Shown: piece by piece, positions 27,247 through 35,676 of the stretch
Position numbering within the stretch: position 1 is the stretch's first letter
Layout of the letters: every line of letters starts with the position of its first letter
Origin: Xiheimicrobium sp033763395
GTDB taxonomy: Bacteria > Myxococcota > Myxococcia > Myxococcales > Myxococcaceae
DNA: 64,000 nt
Direction: 5' to 3'
Assembly: GCA_033763395.1 (NCBI GenBank)
Contig: JANRKQ010000066.1
Location: forward strand, 26,718 to 90,717
Program-made: the position numbers and the translations under genes
Notes under the pieces: model-generated
Database searches by the model: none
The model's input: the letters and a program-made list of their open reading frames with translations, nothing else
What the model was told of the DNA's origin: nothing

Positions 27247-28239
27247 TCACGGAGGCAGCGTGGCGACGAAGCGCTCGAGCTCGGCGACGAAGCGTGGGCG
27301 CTCCTCGAGGAAGGGAAAGTGCGCGCTCTGCTCGAACCACACCAGGCCGGCGCCCCACGCGTCGGCGTCGCGCACGACCGAGGGCCCGATCGTCTGGCTG
27401 TGGCGGCCCGCGAAGACGACGGCCGGCATGGGGAGTCGTTCTCCGAGCTCGCGTGCGTGCTGCCCATCGAGGTGGCCGCTCGCCGCGTAGGCCTCGACGA
27501 CCCGCCGGTCGGTGCAGCGGTCGAGCCCGTCTTCGGCCTCGGCCCGCCGGTGGGCCTGGCGCGCCGCTTCGTCGTGCCACTGGAGCCTCCGCTGGGCCGC
27601 CTCGACGCCCACGAGCTGGTAGGCCTCGACGAGCCGCCCGAAGACGGAGGTCTGGCTCGACACGAGCGCCTCGAGGCGGGGGTGGTCGGCGGCGAACTCG
27701 GGGGTCGCGGCCAGCGTCTGCAGTTGATGGGTGAAGGCGGCGTTCGTGTCGGCGTTGGTGTCGACGAAGACGATGCCGCGCACGAGGTGTGGGCGGGCGC
27801 GCGCGAAGGCCACCGCCACCGAGGCGCCGAAGCTGTGCGCCACGAGCACCGCGCGCTGCGTCTGCGTCGCTTCGAGGACACGCTCGACGTCCTCCACCGT
27901 CGGCTCGAGGCCGACCGCGCTCCCCGGCCCCAGCTGCGAGCGCCCGCACCCGCGCTGGTCCATCAGCACGAGCCGGCCTCGGAGCTGCCCTGCGACCGCC
28001 CGCTCGAAGTCCAGGCTGTGATGGCCCGGGCCGCCGTGGAGGTAGAGCAGCGTGTCGGCCGTGGCGCTGCCCTCGATCACCTTGAACCACAGCGAGACGC
28101 CGTCACCCGTCGTCAGCCGGGTCCCGCCCGAGAGCTCCTGGCAGGCCGGTGGCGCGCCGCCGCCCGTCGGGCCGGTCGAACGGCAGGCGGCCAACAGGCC
28201 CAGTCCCACGGCGAGAGCGCGACGAAGCCACGGTGTCAT
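27247..28239 (-). CDS. Alpha/beta-hydrolase lipoprotein (proline-iminopeptidase-like)
   Basis: A 330-residue secreted lipoprotein: signal MTPWLRRALAVGLGLLAAC, acylated Cys19. The alpha/beta-hydrolase fold is shown by LHGGPGHHSL (oxyanion-hole HGGPG, typical of prolyl aminopeptidases), MDQRGCGRS, the nucleophile elbow AHSFGA (catalytic Ser), and the C-terminal SAHFPFLEE (catalytic His). It may release N-terminal proline or hydrolyse an ester in the cell envelope; substrate unproven. The start at 28239 is preferred because a longer open frame upstream removes the signal sequence. The gene is preceded by the 22-bp repeat region. Confidence 0.82.
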   Translation of the reverse strand: MTPWLRRALAVGLGLLAACRSTGPTGGGAPPACQELSGGTRLTTGDGVSLWFKVIEGSATADTLLYLHGGPGHHSLDFERAVAGQLRGRLVLMDQRGCGRSQLGPGSAVGLEPTVEDVERVLEATQTQRAVLVAHSFGASVAVAFARARPHLVRGIVFVDTNADTNAAFTHQLQTLAATPEFAADHPRLEALVSSQTSVFGRLVEAYQLVGVEAAQRRLQWHDEAARQAHRRAEAEDGLDRCTDRRVVEAYAASGHLDGQHARELGERLPMPAVVFAGRHSQTIGPSVVRDADAWGAGLVWFEQSAHFPFLEERPRFVAELERFVATLPP

Positions 28240-28486
28240 GGTGTCACCTTCGCTGCACTTCGTTCGCCTCGCCAGCAACAAGCCGGCGTCGAGCATGTCG
28301 GCCGGGGCGAGTCGTCGCTCGATCGACGCGCCACGAAGATCCGTCCGAAGGCGCACGGCAGTGGGGGACGTCGGCGTCCTGGGGTACCCGGGGGCGGCCG
28401 ACACGGCCTTCAGACATCCACTCGAGGTGCCGCGAGCTCAAGCCGCGGTACGCGCGCACGAGGTCCCAGGTGGCGGGGCGCCGCTC

Positions 28487-28683
28487 GTCAGCGCCCGGCG
28501 TGCCGCTCGTCGGGGCTGGCCTGACTGGTCGTCGACGTCTGCCGCGCCGCTGGTCGAGGTCCGAGGTGCCGTGGTCGACGACCGAGGTGCTGCTGGTCGA
28601 CGTCCGAGGTGCTGCTGGTCGAGCCCCGACGTGCCGCTCGTCGACGTCCGGCGCGCCGCTCGTCGAGCCCACTCCTGGACGTG
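28487..28683. repeat. 22-bp degenerate tandem repeat array (about nine copies)
   Basis: In the 450-base gap 28240-28689, which has no convincing gene, a 22-base unit with consensus like GTCGACGTCCGAGGTGCTGCTG recurs head to tail at 28487, 28509, 28531, 28553 (this copy is 21 bases), 28574, 28596, 28618, 28640 and 28662. All copies begin GTC; the 3' part ends GCCGCTC or GCTGCTG. Spacing is not a multiple of three, so it does not encode a repeat peptide. There are no unique spacers, so it is not CRISPR. It resembles a minisatellite; role unknown. The remaining 245 or so bases (28240-28486) show nothing recognisable. Confidence 0.75.
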
Positions 28684-28689
28684 ATGAGC

Positions 28690-29517
28690 TCATCGCCTGC
28701 GAGAGGCGATTCGCACCGTCCGTGGGAGCGGGCCGGTGTCGACGGTGAGCCCTTCGGCGCGGGCCGTGGCGAGCGCGTCGTGGAGGTACGCCAGCTCCCG
28801 CAGCACGCGGCCCTCGATGGCGCTCGTGCTCATCGAGTCGTTCGTCGCCTGATTCCCCCACGTCGCCGCCACCAGCGGCCGGAGCGCCTCGGCCTCGGCC
28901 TCGGCCTGCGCGATGAGCGCCTCGGTCAGCCCGCAGTCGTCGGCGAGCAGCCGCCGGTCCGCGGTCGACCGCTGCGCTCGCGCCAGCACAGCGAGGGCTT
29001 CGAGCGTCTGGTACTGACCCTGCGGCGACGGCCTGGGGTCGTTCACCGCGGCCACGCGGCGCTGGTGGCGCATGTCAGCGGGGGCGAGGCGCTGGAGCGC
29101 CGAGACGAGCCGCCGCCGGAGCGGGTCGAGCTGCGCGGCGCGGGCCTTCGCCTCGATGCGAACGAGCTTCTGGGACGGGAGGTCGTCTTCGGCGATCGCC
29201 GCGTCGAGCGCGATGACGAGTTCACACAGCCAGGCGAGACGGTGCTTCGGGTACCCGGGCACGTCGCACCGGTCGAGGAGCTTCGCCGTCACCCCCAGCG
29301 CTCGCTCGGCGTCACCCAGCACGGCACGCGCCCAGGTGCGCGAACCCCACGCGTGGCACTGCGCGTCGGTGAACTGCCCCAGGTAGAGGGCGCGCCGCCG
29401 AGCGTCGAGCTTCGGCAGCCGGGGCTGCAGCTTCGCCGCGATCCGTCGACTCGCACCGACCCCACTCAGCGCCACGGCCCCTTGCGCCCCGGCGGCTCCG
29501 ACCGTCTTTCGGCTCAT
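28690..29517 (-). CDS. Hypothetical protein, helical, unknown function
   Basis: A 275-residue protein with no signal peptide or membrane segment, rich in Ala, Leu, Arg and predicted almost entirely helical. The N-terminus is low-complexity; recognisable segments are LDARRRALYLGQFTDAQCHA and DDCGLTEALIAQAEAEAEAL. No family recognised. ATG 29517 overlaps the stop of aat by four bases (ATGA), so it belongs to the aat transcript; a much longer open frame upstream would run through aat and is rejected. The gene ends just after the tandem-repeat block. Confidence 0.65.
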   Translation of the reverse strand: MSRKTVGAAGAQGAVALSGVGASRRIAAKLQPRLPKLDARRRALYLGQFTDAQCHAWGSRTWARAVLGDAERALGVTAKLLDRCDVPGYPKHRLAWLCELVIALDAAIAEDDLPSQKLVRIEAKARAAQLDPLRRRLVSALQRLAPADMRHQRRVAAVNDPRPSPQGQYQTLEALAVLARAQRSTADRRLLADDCGLTEALIAQAEAEAEALRPLVAATWGNQATNDSMSTSAIEGRVLRELAYLHDALATARAEGLTVDTGPLPRTVRIASRRR

Positions 29518-30212
29518 GGTTGCCCCTCGAAGCGCCACGGCCCCTTCTTCGTGGGCAGGTGCGCCAGCGCGTCGACGCCCGCGAGGAACTTCTCGCGGGG
29601 CCACCCCTCGGCCCCGAAGCGCGCGAGGTGCGCGGTCTCCTGCTGGCAGTCGATGAGGCCGACGCCCCAGCTGCGCAGCCACTCGACCAGCGTCACGAAC
29701 GCCAGCTTCGAGGCGTCGTCGGCGCGCGCGAACATCGACTCGCCGAAGAAGACGTGGCCCAGGCTGACGCCGTACAGCCCGCCCACCAGCTCGTCTCCGC
29801 GCCACGCCTCGCACGAGTGCGCCAGCCCCAGCTGGTGCAGCGTCACGTAGGCCCGCCGCATGTCGCGGGTGATCCACGTGCCGCGCTGGCCGGGCCGCTT
29901 CGTCTTCGCGCAGCCGTCGATGACCTGCTCGAACGCCGTGTCGAGCGTGAGCCGGTAGGGCTGCCGCGCCGCCGTCTTCTTGAGCGACTTCGGCACGTGC
30001 AGCCTGGCCGGCTCGAGCACGAAGCGCGGGTCAGGGCAGTGCCACAGAATCGGCAGCCCCTCGGAGTACCAGGGGAAGATGCCCCGCTGGTACGCCGCCA
30101 CCAGCCGCGCGGGCGAGAGATCGCCGCCCACCGCGAGAATGCCGTCTTCATTCGCCGTGTGCGCTGGCGGGAAGGCGTTCGGGTCGGCCGAGAGGAAGTG
30201 CATGCCACGCAC
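29514..30212 (-). CDS. aat: Leucyl/phenylalanyl-tRNA--protein transferase
   Basis: Adds Leu or Phe from aminoacyl-tRNA to the N-terminus of proteins that begin with Arg or Lys, marking them for ClpAP degradation (N-end rule). The 232-residue product has the family landmarks YQRGIFPWYSEG, CPDPRFVLEP, RGTWITRDMRRAY, SCEAWRGDELVGGLYGVSLG, FFGESMF and IDCQQETAHL. The start is GTG at 30212, with an ATG three codons later (30203) as an equally good alternative. Typical partners clpA and clpS are not adjacent; here it lies between two lipoprotein genes and an unknown gene. Confidence 0.95.
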   Translation of the reverse strand: MRGMHFLSADPNAFPPAHTANEDGILAVGGDLSPARLVAAYQRGIFPWYSEGLPILWHCPDPRFVLEPARLHVPKSLKKTAARQPYRLTLDTAFEQVIDGCAKTKRPGQRGTWITRDMRRAYVTLHQLGLAHSCEAWRGDELVGGLYGVSLGHVFFGESMFARADDASKLAFVTLVEWLRSWGVGLIDCQQETAHLARFGAEGWPREKFLAGVDALAHLPTKKGPWRFEGQP

Positions 30213-30222
30213 GAAGAAGAGG

Positions 30223-31095
30223 CTACTCCTTCGAGGCCTTCAGCCTGAACTCGCCCTTCGCCGAGAGCGGCTCGCTGTAGAGCGCCGTCTTCAGCTCGCC
30301 GACGATCTCATACGGCACCACCAGGCCCTTGATGATCTTCTTCACGTCCTTGCCGTGCGACTCCTCGTTCATCGAGGCCGTCACGTCGAACACGTCGGTG
30401 GCCGACACCGCCGTCTTGATGCCCGCGCCCTGCGTGCCCTCGGCCACCTTCTTGCCGGCCATCGTCACCGTGTAGGTGATGGACGAGAGCGTGATGGGGA
30501 AGGGGTTGGGGTTGACGACGTGGAGGTGAAAGACGGCCTGCACCTCGGACTCCGAGAAGCGGCCCGCCTCGGCCTCGCCCAGCTTGAGGTGCGGCAGGCG
30601 CGGCGTGCGCACCTCGCGGCTGCGGGCGAACGGCAGCTCGACGGCCACCGTCTGCATCGTCGCCTTGCCGTCCACCATCACCTCGCGCTGCACCGTGCCG
30701 GTGAGGTTGCCGCGCAGCGCGATGAGCAGCGAGCCGCCGCGGGTGTCCATCGCCTTGAGGTCATCGGCGCTGGCCACGTAGGTGAACGACTCCTCGAAGT
30801 CGAAGGGGGCCGCCTGGCCGGTCGCGAGCGTGAGGGCGAGCGCCTCGCGCTTCTTCGACAGCACGGTTCCATCGACGACGAACTCGACGTCGGCGCCGGT
30901 GACGGAGAGCGCCTCGTCTCCAGCCAGCACCTCGCCCGACAGCTTCACCGTCACGTCGGTGAGCGTCTGCGAGACGATCTGCATCTCCTGCTTCGGCAGC
31001 TCGGCGGGCTTCGCCTCGGGCCGCGCCTCGGGCGCCGACTTGCAGGCAGTGACGGTGACGACGAGGGCCAGGACGGCCGTGCGCAGGAAGGTCAT
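30223..31095 (-). CDS. Lipoprotein with LEA type-2/WHy-like domain
   Basis: A 290-residue lipoprotein (MTFLRTAVLALVVTVTAC, Cys18). The C-terminal half fits the LEA type-2/WHy domain: FHLHVVNPNPFPITLSSITYTVTMAG and ALYSEPLSAKGEFRL show the characteristic alternation of an immunoglobulin-like beta sandwich. A related duplicated first half begins VTVKLSGEVLAGDEAL. Such proteins are linked to stress or desiccation protection in plants and bacteria, but the role here is unproven. It is the second of two lipoprotein genes separated by one base (the other stops at 31097), so they form an operon. Confidence 0.78.
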   Translation of the reverse strand: MTFLRTAVLALVVTVTACKSAPEARPEAKPAELPKQEMQIVSQTLTDVTVKLSGEVLAGDEALSVTGADVEFVVDGTVLSKKREALALTLATGQAAPFDFEESFTYVASADDLKAMDTRGGSLLIALRGNLTGTVQREVMVDGKATMQTVAVELPFARSREVRTPRLPHLKLGEAEAGRFSESEVQAVFHLHVVNPNPFPITLSSITYTVTMAGKKVAEGTQGAGIKTAVSATDVFDVTASMNEESHGKDVKKIIKGLVVPYEIVGELKTALYSEPLSAKGEFRLKASKE

Positions 31096-31096
31096 G

Positions 31097-31864
31097 TCAG
31101 GGCGCTCCAGTCGAGCAGGGGTCGGTGCCGCCATCTGGCGTCCCGACGTCGCGAATGCGCTGCAGGTACACCGGCGTCGGGTTGCCGCCAGCGATGTTGA
31201 AGGGGCTCGAGATGGTGATGAAGCCCACCTCGCGCACGAAGACGCGCCGTGGGTCGGCCCCGCGGTCGGTGGGCGACTGCGTCGTCAGCACGGCGAGGCC
31301 GTCCGCATACGTCGCCGCGGGCGTCTTGAGCTGGTTGGCCGGCGCCGCCGTCGTCGACACCTGGTAGGTGGTCGGCTCGGACATGCCGGCGCCGGACTGG
31401 TTGACGATGAAGGCCTGGCTGCTCGTGCGCTGCGACTGGCCGGGGCCCACGTCAGGCAAGAGCCAGGTGACGCCGGTGATGGCCATCGCGTCGTTGCGGA
31501 AGGTGATCGACTGGCCCTGCTGCGGGAACTCGCGGCGCATCAGCTTGAGCGAGCCGTCGGCGCCGAACGCGAAGTTGTCGGTCATGCGCGTCTGGCCGCC
31601 GGTGCGGTAGTCGACGGGCAGCACCTGCACGCCGCCCTCGAGCGTGAAGACGGGCTTCACGAAGACGCCCAGCGCGGGCGGGTCGCTCGCTGTCGACTCG
31701 TTGGACGAGTACTCGAAGCAGCGGTTGACGATGAGGCCGAACGTCTTCTGGGCGACGCAGTCGAGGCCGCACGAGGTGTCGATGGAGCCGCCATCGGTGG
31801 TGGGCCGCGGCGGCCCGCAGGCCACGAGGGCGAGGACGAGGGGCGTCAGGAGCAGGGAGCGCAT
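31097..31864 (-). CDS. Lipoprotein of unknown function
   Basis: A 255-residue lipoprotein: MRSLLLTPLVLALVAC, Cys16. The mature part is Ser/Thr/Asn-rich with probable beta structure (FTLEGGVQVLPVDYRTGG, FAFGADGSLKLMRREF) and three extra cysteines (SCGLDC, RCFEY), plus one near the C-terminus (DPCSTG). No family recognised. It starts 35 bases after the methyltransferase-like gene and ends one base from the WHy-domain lipoprotein start. Confidence 0.72.
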   Translation of the reverse strand: MRSLLLTPLVLALVACGPPRPTTDGGSIDTSCGLDCVAQKTFGLIVNRCFEYSSNESTASDPPALGVFVKPVFTLEGGVQVLPVDYRTGGQTRMTDNFAFGADGSLKLMRREFPQQGQSITFRNDAMAITGVTWLLPDVGPGQSQRTSSQAFIVNQSGAGMSEPTTYQVSTTAAPANQLKTPAATYADGLAVLTTQSPTDRGADPRRVFVREVGFITISSPFNIAGGNPTPVYLQRIRDVGTPDGGTDPCSTGAP

Positions 31865-31898
31865 GTCAGGGCCGCGCATAGCACGAGGCGCGAGGCGG

Positions 31899-33908
31899 TC
31901 ACTCCCCCCGCATGAGGATGGGCATCACGCTCTGGAAGTCGTCGGTCCACACGAGCGAGCGCTTCGGGCCCCCCTTCGCCTTGTCGCCCGCCAGCGCCAC
32001 CACGCGCGCCAGCAGCGCCTCGTCGGTCGACGCCAGCACCCAGACCGAGAACATCGCCCACTCGCCCTCGGCGCCGACGACCACCACGTTCGGCAGGCCG
32101 GCCGCGCGCAGCACGCCCGAGGCCACCTCGACGAGCGCCAGGTACCGGTTGGTGACGTGGAGCGCCAGCAGCCCGTTGGGCTCGAGCCGCTGCCGGTACA
32201 GCGCGATGGCCTCGACGGTGAGGAGGTGGGCGGGCACCGCGTCTCCCGAGAACACGTCGCACACGAGGAGATCGACCCGCGGGCGGCCCTGCTCCACATC
32301 GGCGACGAGCGCCGCGCGCGCCTCGGCCTCGCGCACCGTCACCGTGGCCTTCGAGTCCTGGACGAAAGTGAAGCGCGCCAAAGGCCCCGAAGCGAGCGCG
32401 ATGACGTCGGGTGAGAGCTCGACGAACTCGACCTGGTCTCCCTTCTCGAACAGCGCCGCCGCGACGCCGATGCCCAGGCCGAGCGCCTGCGAGGTGATGG
32501 GACGGGCGAGCCGGTCGTGCAGCGCGGCGAGCCCCACCCCCAGCCCGCTGGTGCGCGTGAAGTAGGCGGTCGGCTCGTACCGCCGCTCGGCCGACTGCAG
32601 CTGAAAGCCATGCATGGTGTCGCCGTGCCGCAGGCCCAGGGCATGAAACGCCGTGCCCTCTTTCTCTTCCACCACCCGCACCACGCCGTAGCCCGAGCGG
32701 AGCGCCGCCCGTTGCCCCTCGGGGCCCTTCACCCAGAGGCCCAGCACGACGACGCTCGAGGCCAACGAGGCGAGGGCGAGCCAGCGCCGAGCGGTGCCCT
32801 GTGGCCACCAGCGCACCAGCGCAGCCGAGGTGAGGACGAGAGCCAGCGGCAGCTCGTAGAAGTCCTCGAAGACGATGGGCGCCAGCAGACCCACCACCGC
32901 GGTGCCGAGAGCGCCTCCGACGGCGATGGCGAGGTAGAAGGCCGACAGCCGCTGGGGCTCGGGCCGCGTGGCGTACACCTCGCCGTGGAGCCACCAGCAC
33001 CCGCCGAACACCGCGAGCCCGAAGCCGAAGCCAGACAGGGCGAGGTTGACCTCGGGGCGGCTCAGCGTCGCCAGCATGATGGCCAGAACGCCCAGCGCCG
33101 TCAGCGTCGCCGCGAGGAGCGGCCGCCGGAAGCGCGCGTCACCGAAGCCGATGATGAAGCTCGCGAGGTAGAGCGCCAGCGGGTACGCCCACAGCAGCGG
33201 CGTCGGCGTCAGGTCCTGGCAGAGGGCGTTCGTCGCCGCGGCCAGCAGCGTCGTGCCGAGCGCCGGCAGCACCAGCCAGCGCCAGTCGAAGGCGCCCTGG
33301 GCCGGGCCCGGCGTGGTGCCCGCGGCGCCCCGCAGCGTGAGGCCCAGCGCGACGAGGTACAGCACGAAGCCGCCCGTGAGGCCGATGGCCTGCGCCCGCA
33401 TGCCGACGAGGGGCTCGAGCCCGAGCGGGTACACGATGAGCGCCGCCAGGGCGCCGGCGTTCGACACCGCGTAGAGCCGCCACGTCGCGCCACCCCGCGC
33501 AGCCGACACCGCCGCCGAGACGAGCGACGCCGTCGTCGACAGCACCAGGAAGGGCAGGGCCGTCGTCTTCACGAGGAAGACGAGCACGTCGAAGACGGTG
33601 CCGTTCCAGGTCGTCGTGTCGGGGATGAGTGGGGCGCCCCAGGCCCACCATTGCCACCCGAGCGCCGCGAGGGCCCCGAGGCCGAGCAGCCCCTGCGCGG
33701 TGGCGTGGTGGCGCGGGTGAACGCGCGTGGCCAGCAGGTGCGCCCAGCCGTAGCCGGCCACCAACATCACCTGGAAGAAAAGGAGGCACGCCGTCCACAC
33801 CGCGGCGCTCCCACCGAAGCGCGGCAGCGCGATGCGGCCGACGAGCAGCTCGAGGAGGAAGAGGAGCCAGGCGCTCCAGAAGACCGTGAACGTCGGCAAC
33901 ACCCTCAC
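31899..33908 (-). CDS. Polytopic membrane protein fused to a spermidine-synthase-like methyltransferase
   Basis: A 669-residue fusion starting with GTG at 33908. The first half has about ten hydrophobic segments (VFWSAWLLFLLELLVG, LFFQVMLVAGYGW, and onward to about residue 350). The second half is a cytoplasmic spermidine-synthase-type Rossmann fold: LGLGIGVAAALFEKGDQVEFVELSPDVI contains the GxGxG and acidic ribose-binding residue, VDLLVCDVFSGDAVPAHLLT follows, and VVVGAEGEWAMFSVW is near the end. This membrane-plus-spermidine-synthase architecture is common in bacteria and its substrate is unknown; it need not make spermidine. Heads a run of minus-strand envelope genes. Confidence 0.83.
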   Translation of the reverse strand: MRVLPTFTVFWSAWLLFLLELLVGRIALPRFGGSAAVWTACLLFFQVMLVAGYGWAHLLATRVHPRHHATAQGLLGLGALAALGWQWWAWGAPLIPDTTTWNGTVFDVLVFLVKTTALPFLVLSTTASLVSAAVSAARGGATWRLYAVSNAGALAALIVYPLGLEPLVGMRAQAIGLTGGFVLYLVALGLTLRGAAGTTPGPAQGAFDWRWLVLPALGTTLLAAATNALCQDLTPTPLLWAYPLALYLASFIIGFGDARFRRPLLAATLTALGVLAIMLATLSRPEVNLALSGFGFGLAVFGGCWWLHGEVYATRPEPQRLSAFYLAIAVGGALGTAVVGLLAPIVFEDFYELPLALVLTSAALVRWWPQGTARRWLALASLASSVVVLGLWVKGPEGQRAALRSGYGVVRVVEEKEGTAFHALGLRHGDTMHGFQLQSAERRYEPTAYFTRTSGLGVGLAALHDRLARPITSQALGLGIGVAAALFEKGDQVEFVELSPDVIALASGPLARFTFVQDSKATVTVREAEARAALVADVEQGRPRVDLLVCDVFSGDAVPAHLLTVEAIALYRQRLEPNGLLALHVTNRYLALVEVASGVLRAAGLPNVVVVGAEGEWAMFSVWVLASTDEALLARVVALAGDKAKGGPKRSLVWTDDFQSVMPILMRGE

Positions 33909-33945
33909 GGGGGTCGCATTGTGCCCAAACCGCGCCCGAAAGCGC

Positions 33946-34419
33946 CTACTTCTTGGCCGACGTCTTCTCGCGCAGCGGCACCAGGAAGGCGTTGTGGCAG
34001 CTCATGCAGGTGCCCATCATCTGGTTGTACGCGCTCAGCAGCTCGTCGGGCTTCTTCGCCTCGCACGCGGCTACCAGCGCCGTCGCCTGCTTGCGCAGCC
34101 CGTCTTGCAGGCTGAAGAACGCCTCGGGCAGGTCGAGCGACTGGCCGGACGCCTTGTCGAGGCGCGGCGCGTTCGCGATGCCCTGCGCGTACTTTCGGCA
34201 CTCGTCGTACTTGAGCGTCGCCACCGCCAGCACGAGGTCCTTCATGTCCTTGTTGTGGGCCTTCATCTTCCCCTTGATGAAGGCCTTCACGTCAGCCGAC
34301 ATCTGCTGCGGCTCGAGCATGCGCGCCATCTCCTTCTCTTCCTTCGACGGGAAGACGGACTCCTGCGCGAAGGCGGAGAGGCTGAGGAGCGAGACGACGA
34401 CGAGGATGAGGCGACGCAT
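33946..34419 (-). CDS. Class II c-type cytochrome (cytochrome c'-like)
   Basis: A 157-residue periplasmic cytochrome with a signal peptide (MRRLILVVVSLLSLSAFAQ). The single heme site CMSCH is at residues 138-142, close to the C-terminus as in the four-helix-bundle cytochromes c' and c556. The rest is helical (SADVKAFIKGKMKAHNKDMKDLVLAVATL). Electron partner unknown. ATG at 34419 gives the signal peptide; the longer open frame is spurious. Confidence 0.82.
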   Translation of the reverse strand: MRRLILVVVSLLSLSAFAQESVFPSKEEKEMARMLEPQQMSADVKAFIKGKMKAHNKDMKDLVLAVATLKYDECRKYAQGIANAPRLDKASGQSLDLPEAFFSLQDGLRKQATALVAACEAKKPDELLSAYNQMMGTCMSCHNAFLVPLREKTSAKK

Positions 34420-34477
34420 GAAACCCCCGGGGGTGGACGAGCGACTGCCGGCTCTGCAACCCCGGGACCACGCGGCG

Positions 34478-34963
34478 TCAACGCGGGGTGAGCTCTGTCT
34501 CGAGCTCCCACATGCACTCGACCTCGGCGCGATCCCAGTGAGTCCGTGGCTCCGAGGGGCTCGGCGCAATGCCGCCAACGTTCGAGACTGCTTCGAGAAT
34601 CTGCTTCACCCGCACCTCGCGCTGGGGGCCCGACAGGCGCAGCACCCGCAACAGCGCCCGCAGCTCGCGAAATTCTTGCGCGGTCGGTCGAGAGGCCAGA
34701 AACCGTTGCACGAAGGCCAGCGCGTGCCCGCGGCCGACGACGACGAGCCCCGCCTCCCGGTTGAGCGCGTCGATGTGCTCTTCGAGGAAGGCGTCGATCA
34801 ACACCCGCTCGGCGTCCTGCACGGTGCCGTCGCTCCAGGCCATCTCGATGAGCGGCAAGACGTCGAGCAGGTACACCGCGGGGCCACGCACGCCCCGGCG
34901 CGCCAGCTCAGAGAGGGCCTCGTCACGGGACAACCCATCGAAGTCGTGGTGCGCGTCGATCAT
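34478..34963 (-). CDS. TerB-like helical protein
   Basis: A 161-residue soluble protein whose N-terminal half has a TerB-like acidic helical motif: VLPLIEMAWSDGTVQDAERVLIDAF, comparable with the metal-binding helices of the tellurite-resistance TerB fold. The remainder (ALAFVQRFLASRPTAQEFRELRALL) is also helical. A metal-sensing or stress role is suggested by the fold only. It sits between the cytochrome gene and a divergent metallopeptidase gene; about 98 bases separate the starts. Confidence 0.65.
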   Translation of the reverse strand: MIDAHHDFDGLSRDEALSELARRGVRGPAVYLLDVLPLIEMAWSDGTVQDAERVLIDAFLEEHIDALNREAGLVVVGRGHALAFVQRFLASRPTAQEFRELRALLRVLRLSGPQREVRVKQILEAVSNVGGIAPSPSEPRTHWDRAEVECMWELETELTPR

Positions 34964-35061
34964 GCTCCTCCTGTACCGACGCGCGGAGCCCGGCCCATCG
35001 ATTGTCTGAAGGTGCGGACTTCCGCTTGGTGAATGAGCGGTCGCGTCAGTAGGGTGCCCCG

Positions 35062-35676
35062 GTGACGAAGCGGCCGGATTTCACAGCGAGCGTGCGGCGG
35101 TTGATGGCGCACGTGGCCGCCACCACCCGCGAGTTCCGGCACCTCGACCCCGACGCCATTCTCGTCGTCTCGGGCGAGGCGCGGCGGGCGTCGCGGGGCA
35201 CGGTGAAGCCGCTCTGCTTCCCCGGAGGCCGCCGGCGTGACGCCATGGGCCGCCGCAAGCCCCTCGTCACCTACCAGGGCCACCGCGTGCTGTACGCCAT
35301 CACGCTGCGGCCGCTCTTCTTCCGGCGGTCGACGCCGCGGCAGCGGGTCGCCACCATCCTCCACGAGCTGTTCCACATCTCGCCGGCCTTCGACGGCACG
35401 CTCGACCACCGCCGCCGTCACGCCCACGCCGGGGAGGGCTTCGAGGCCGAGTTCGCCCCCGTCGAGCGCCGCTGCTGGAAGCGGCTGCCGCCCGAGCTCG
35501 TCGAGGCCTTCGCCTACGACGGCGAGGTGCGCGTGCTGCAGTGGCTCGAGAAGCCGCAGAGCTGGCTGCCGGGCGAGCGGGCGAGCCACCGCACGCACTA
35601 CACCGAGGCGCACCTCTTCGAGGGCGTGGTGCGCATGAAGACGCCCCAGCCGCGCCGGCGCCGCGAGAGCACCTGA
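35062..35676 (+). CDS. Putative zinc metallopeptidase (HExxH)
   Basis: A 204-residue cytoplasmic protein starting with GTG. The zinc motif HELFH is at residues 101-105 in TPRQRVATILHELFHISPAF; HRRRHAHAGEGFEAEF downstream could supply a third ligand. The N-terminal FRHLDPDAILVVSGEARRASRGTVKPL is typical of small bacterial putative metallopeptidases (the SprT-like/YgjP-like group), but the exact family is uncertain. It abuts the WGR gene end to end: its stop at 35674-35676 is followed directly by the complementary stop of the opposite gene. Confidence 0.72.
   Translation: MTKRPDFTASVRRLMAHVAATTREFRHLDPDAILVVSGEARRASRGTVKPLCFPGGRRRDAMGRRKPLVTYQGHRVLYAITLRPLFFRRSTPRQRVATILHELFHISPAFDGTLDHRRRHAHAGEGFEAEFAPVERRCWKRLPPELVEAFAYDGEVRVLQWLEKPQSWLPGERASHRTHYTEAHLFEGVVRMKTPQPRRRREST

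Noticed and set aside
28487..28683. CRISPR array
   Set aside because: Units follow directly with no unique spacers; no cas genes in the window.
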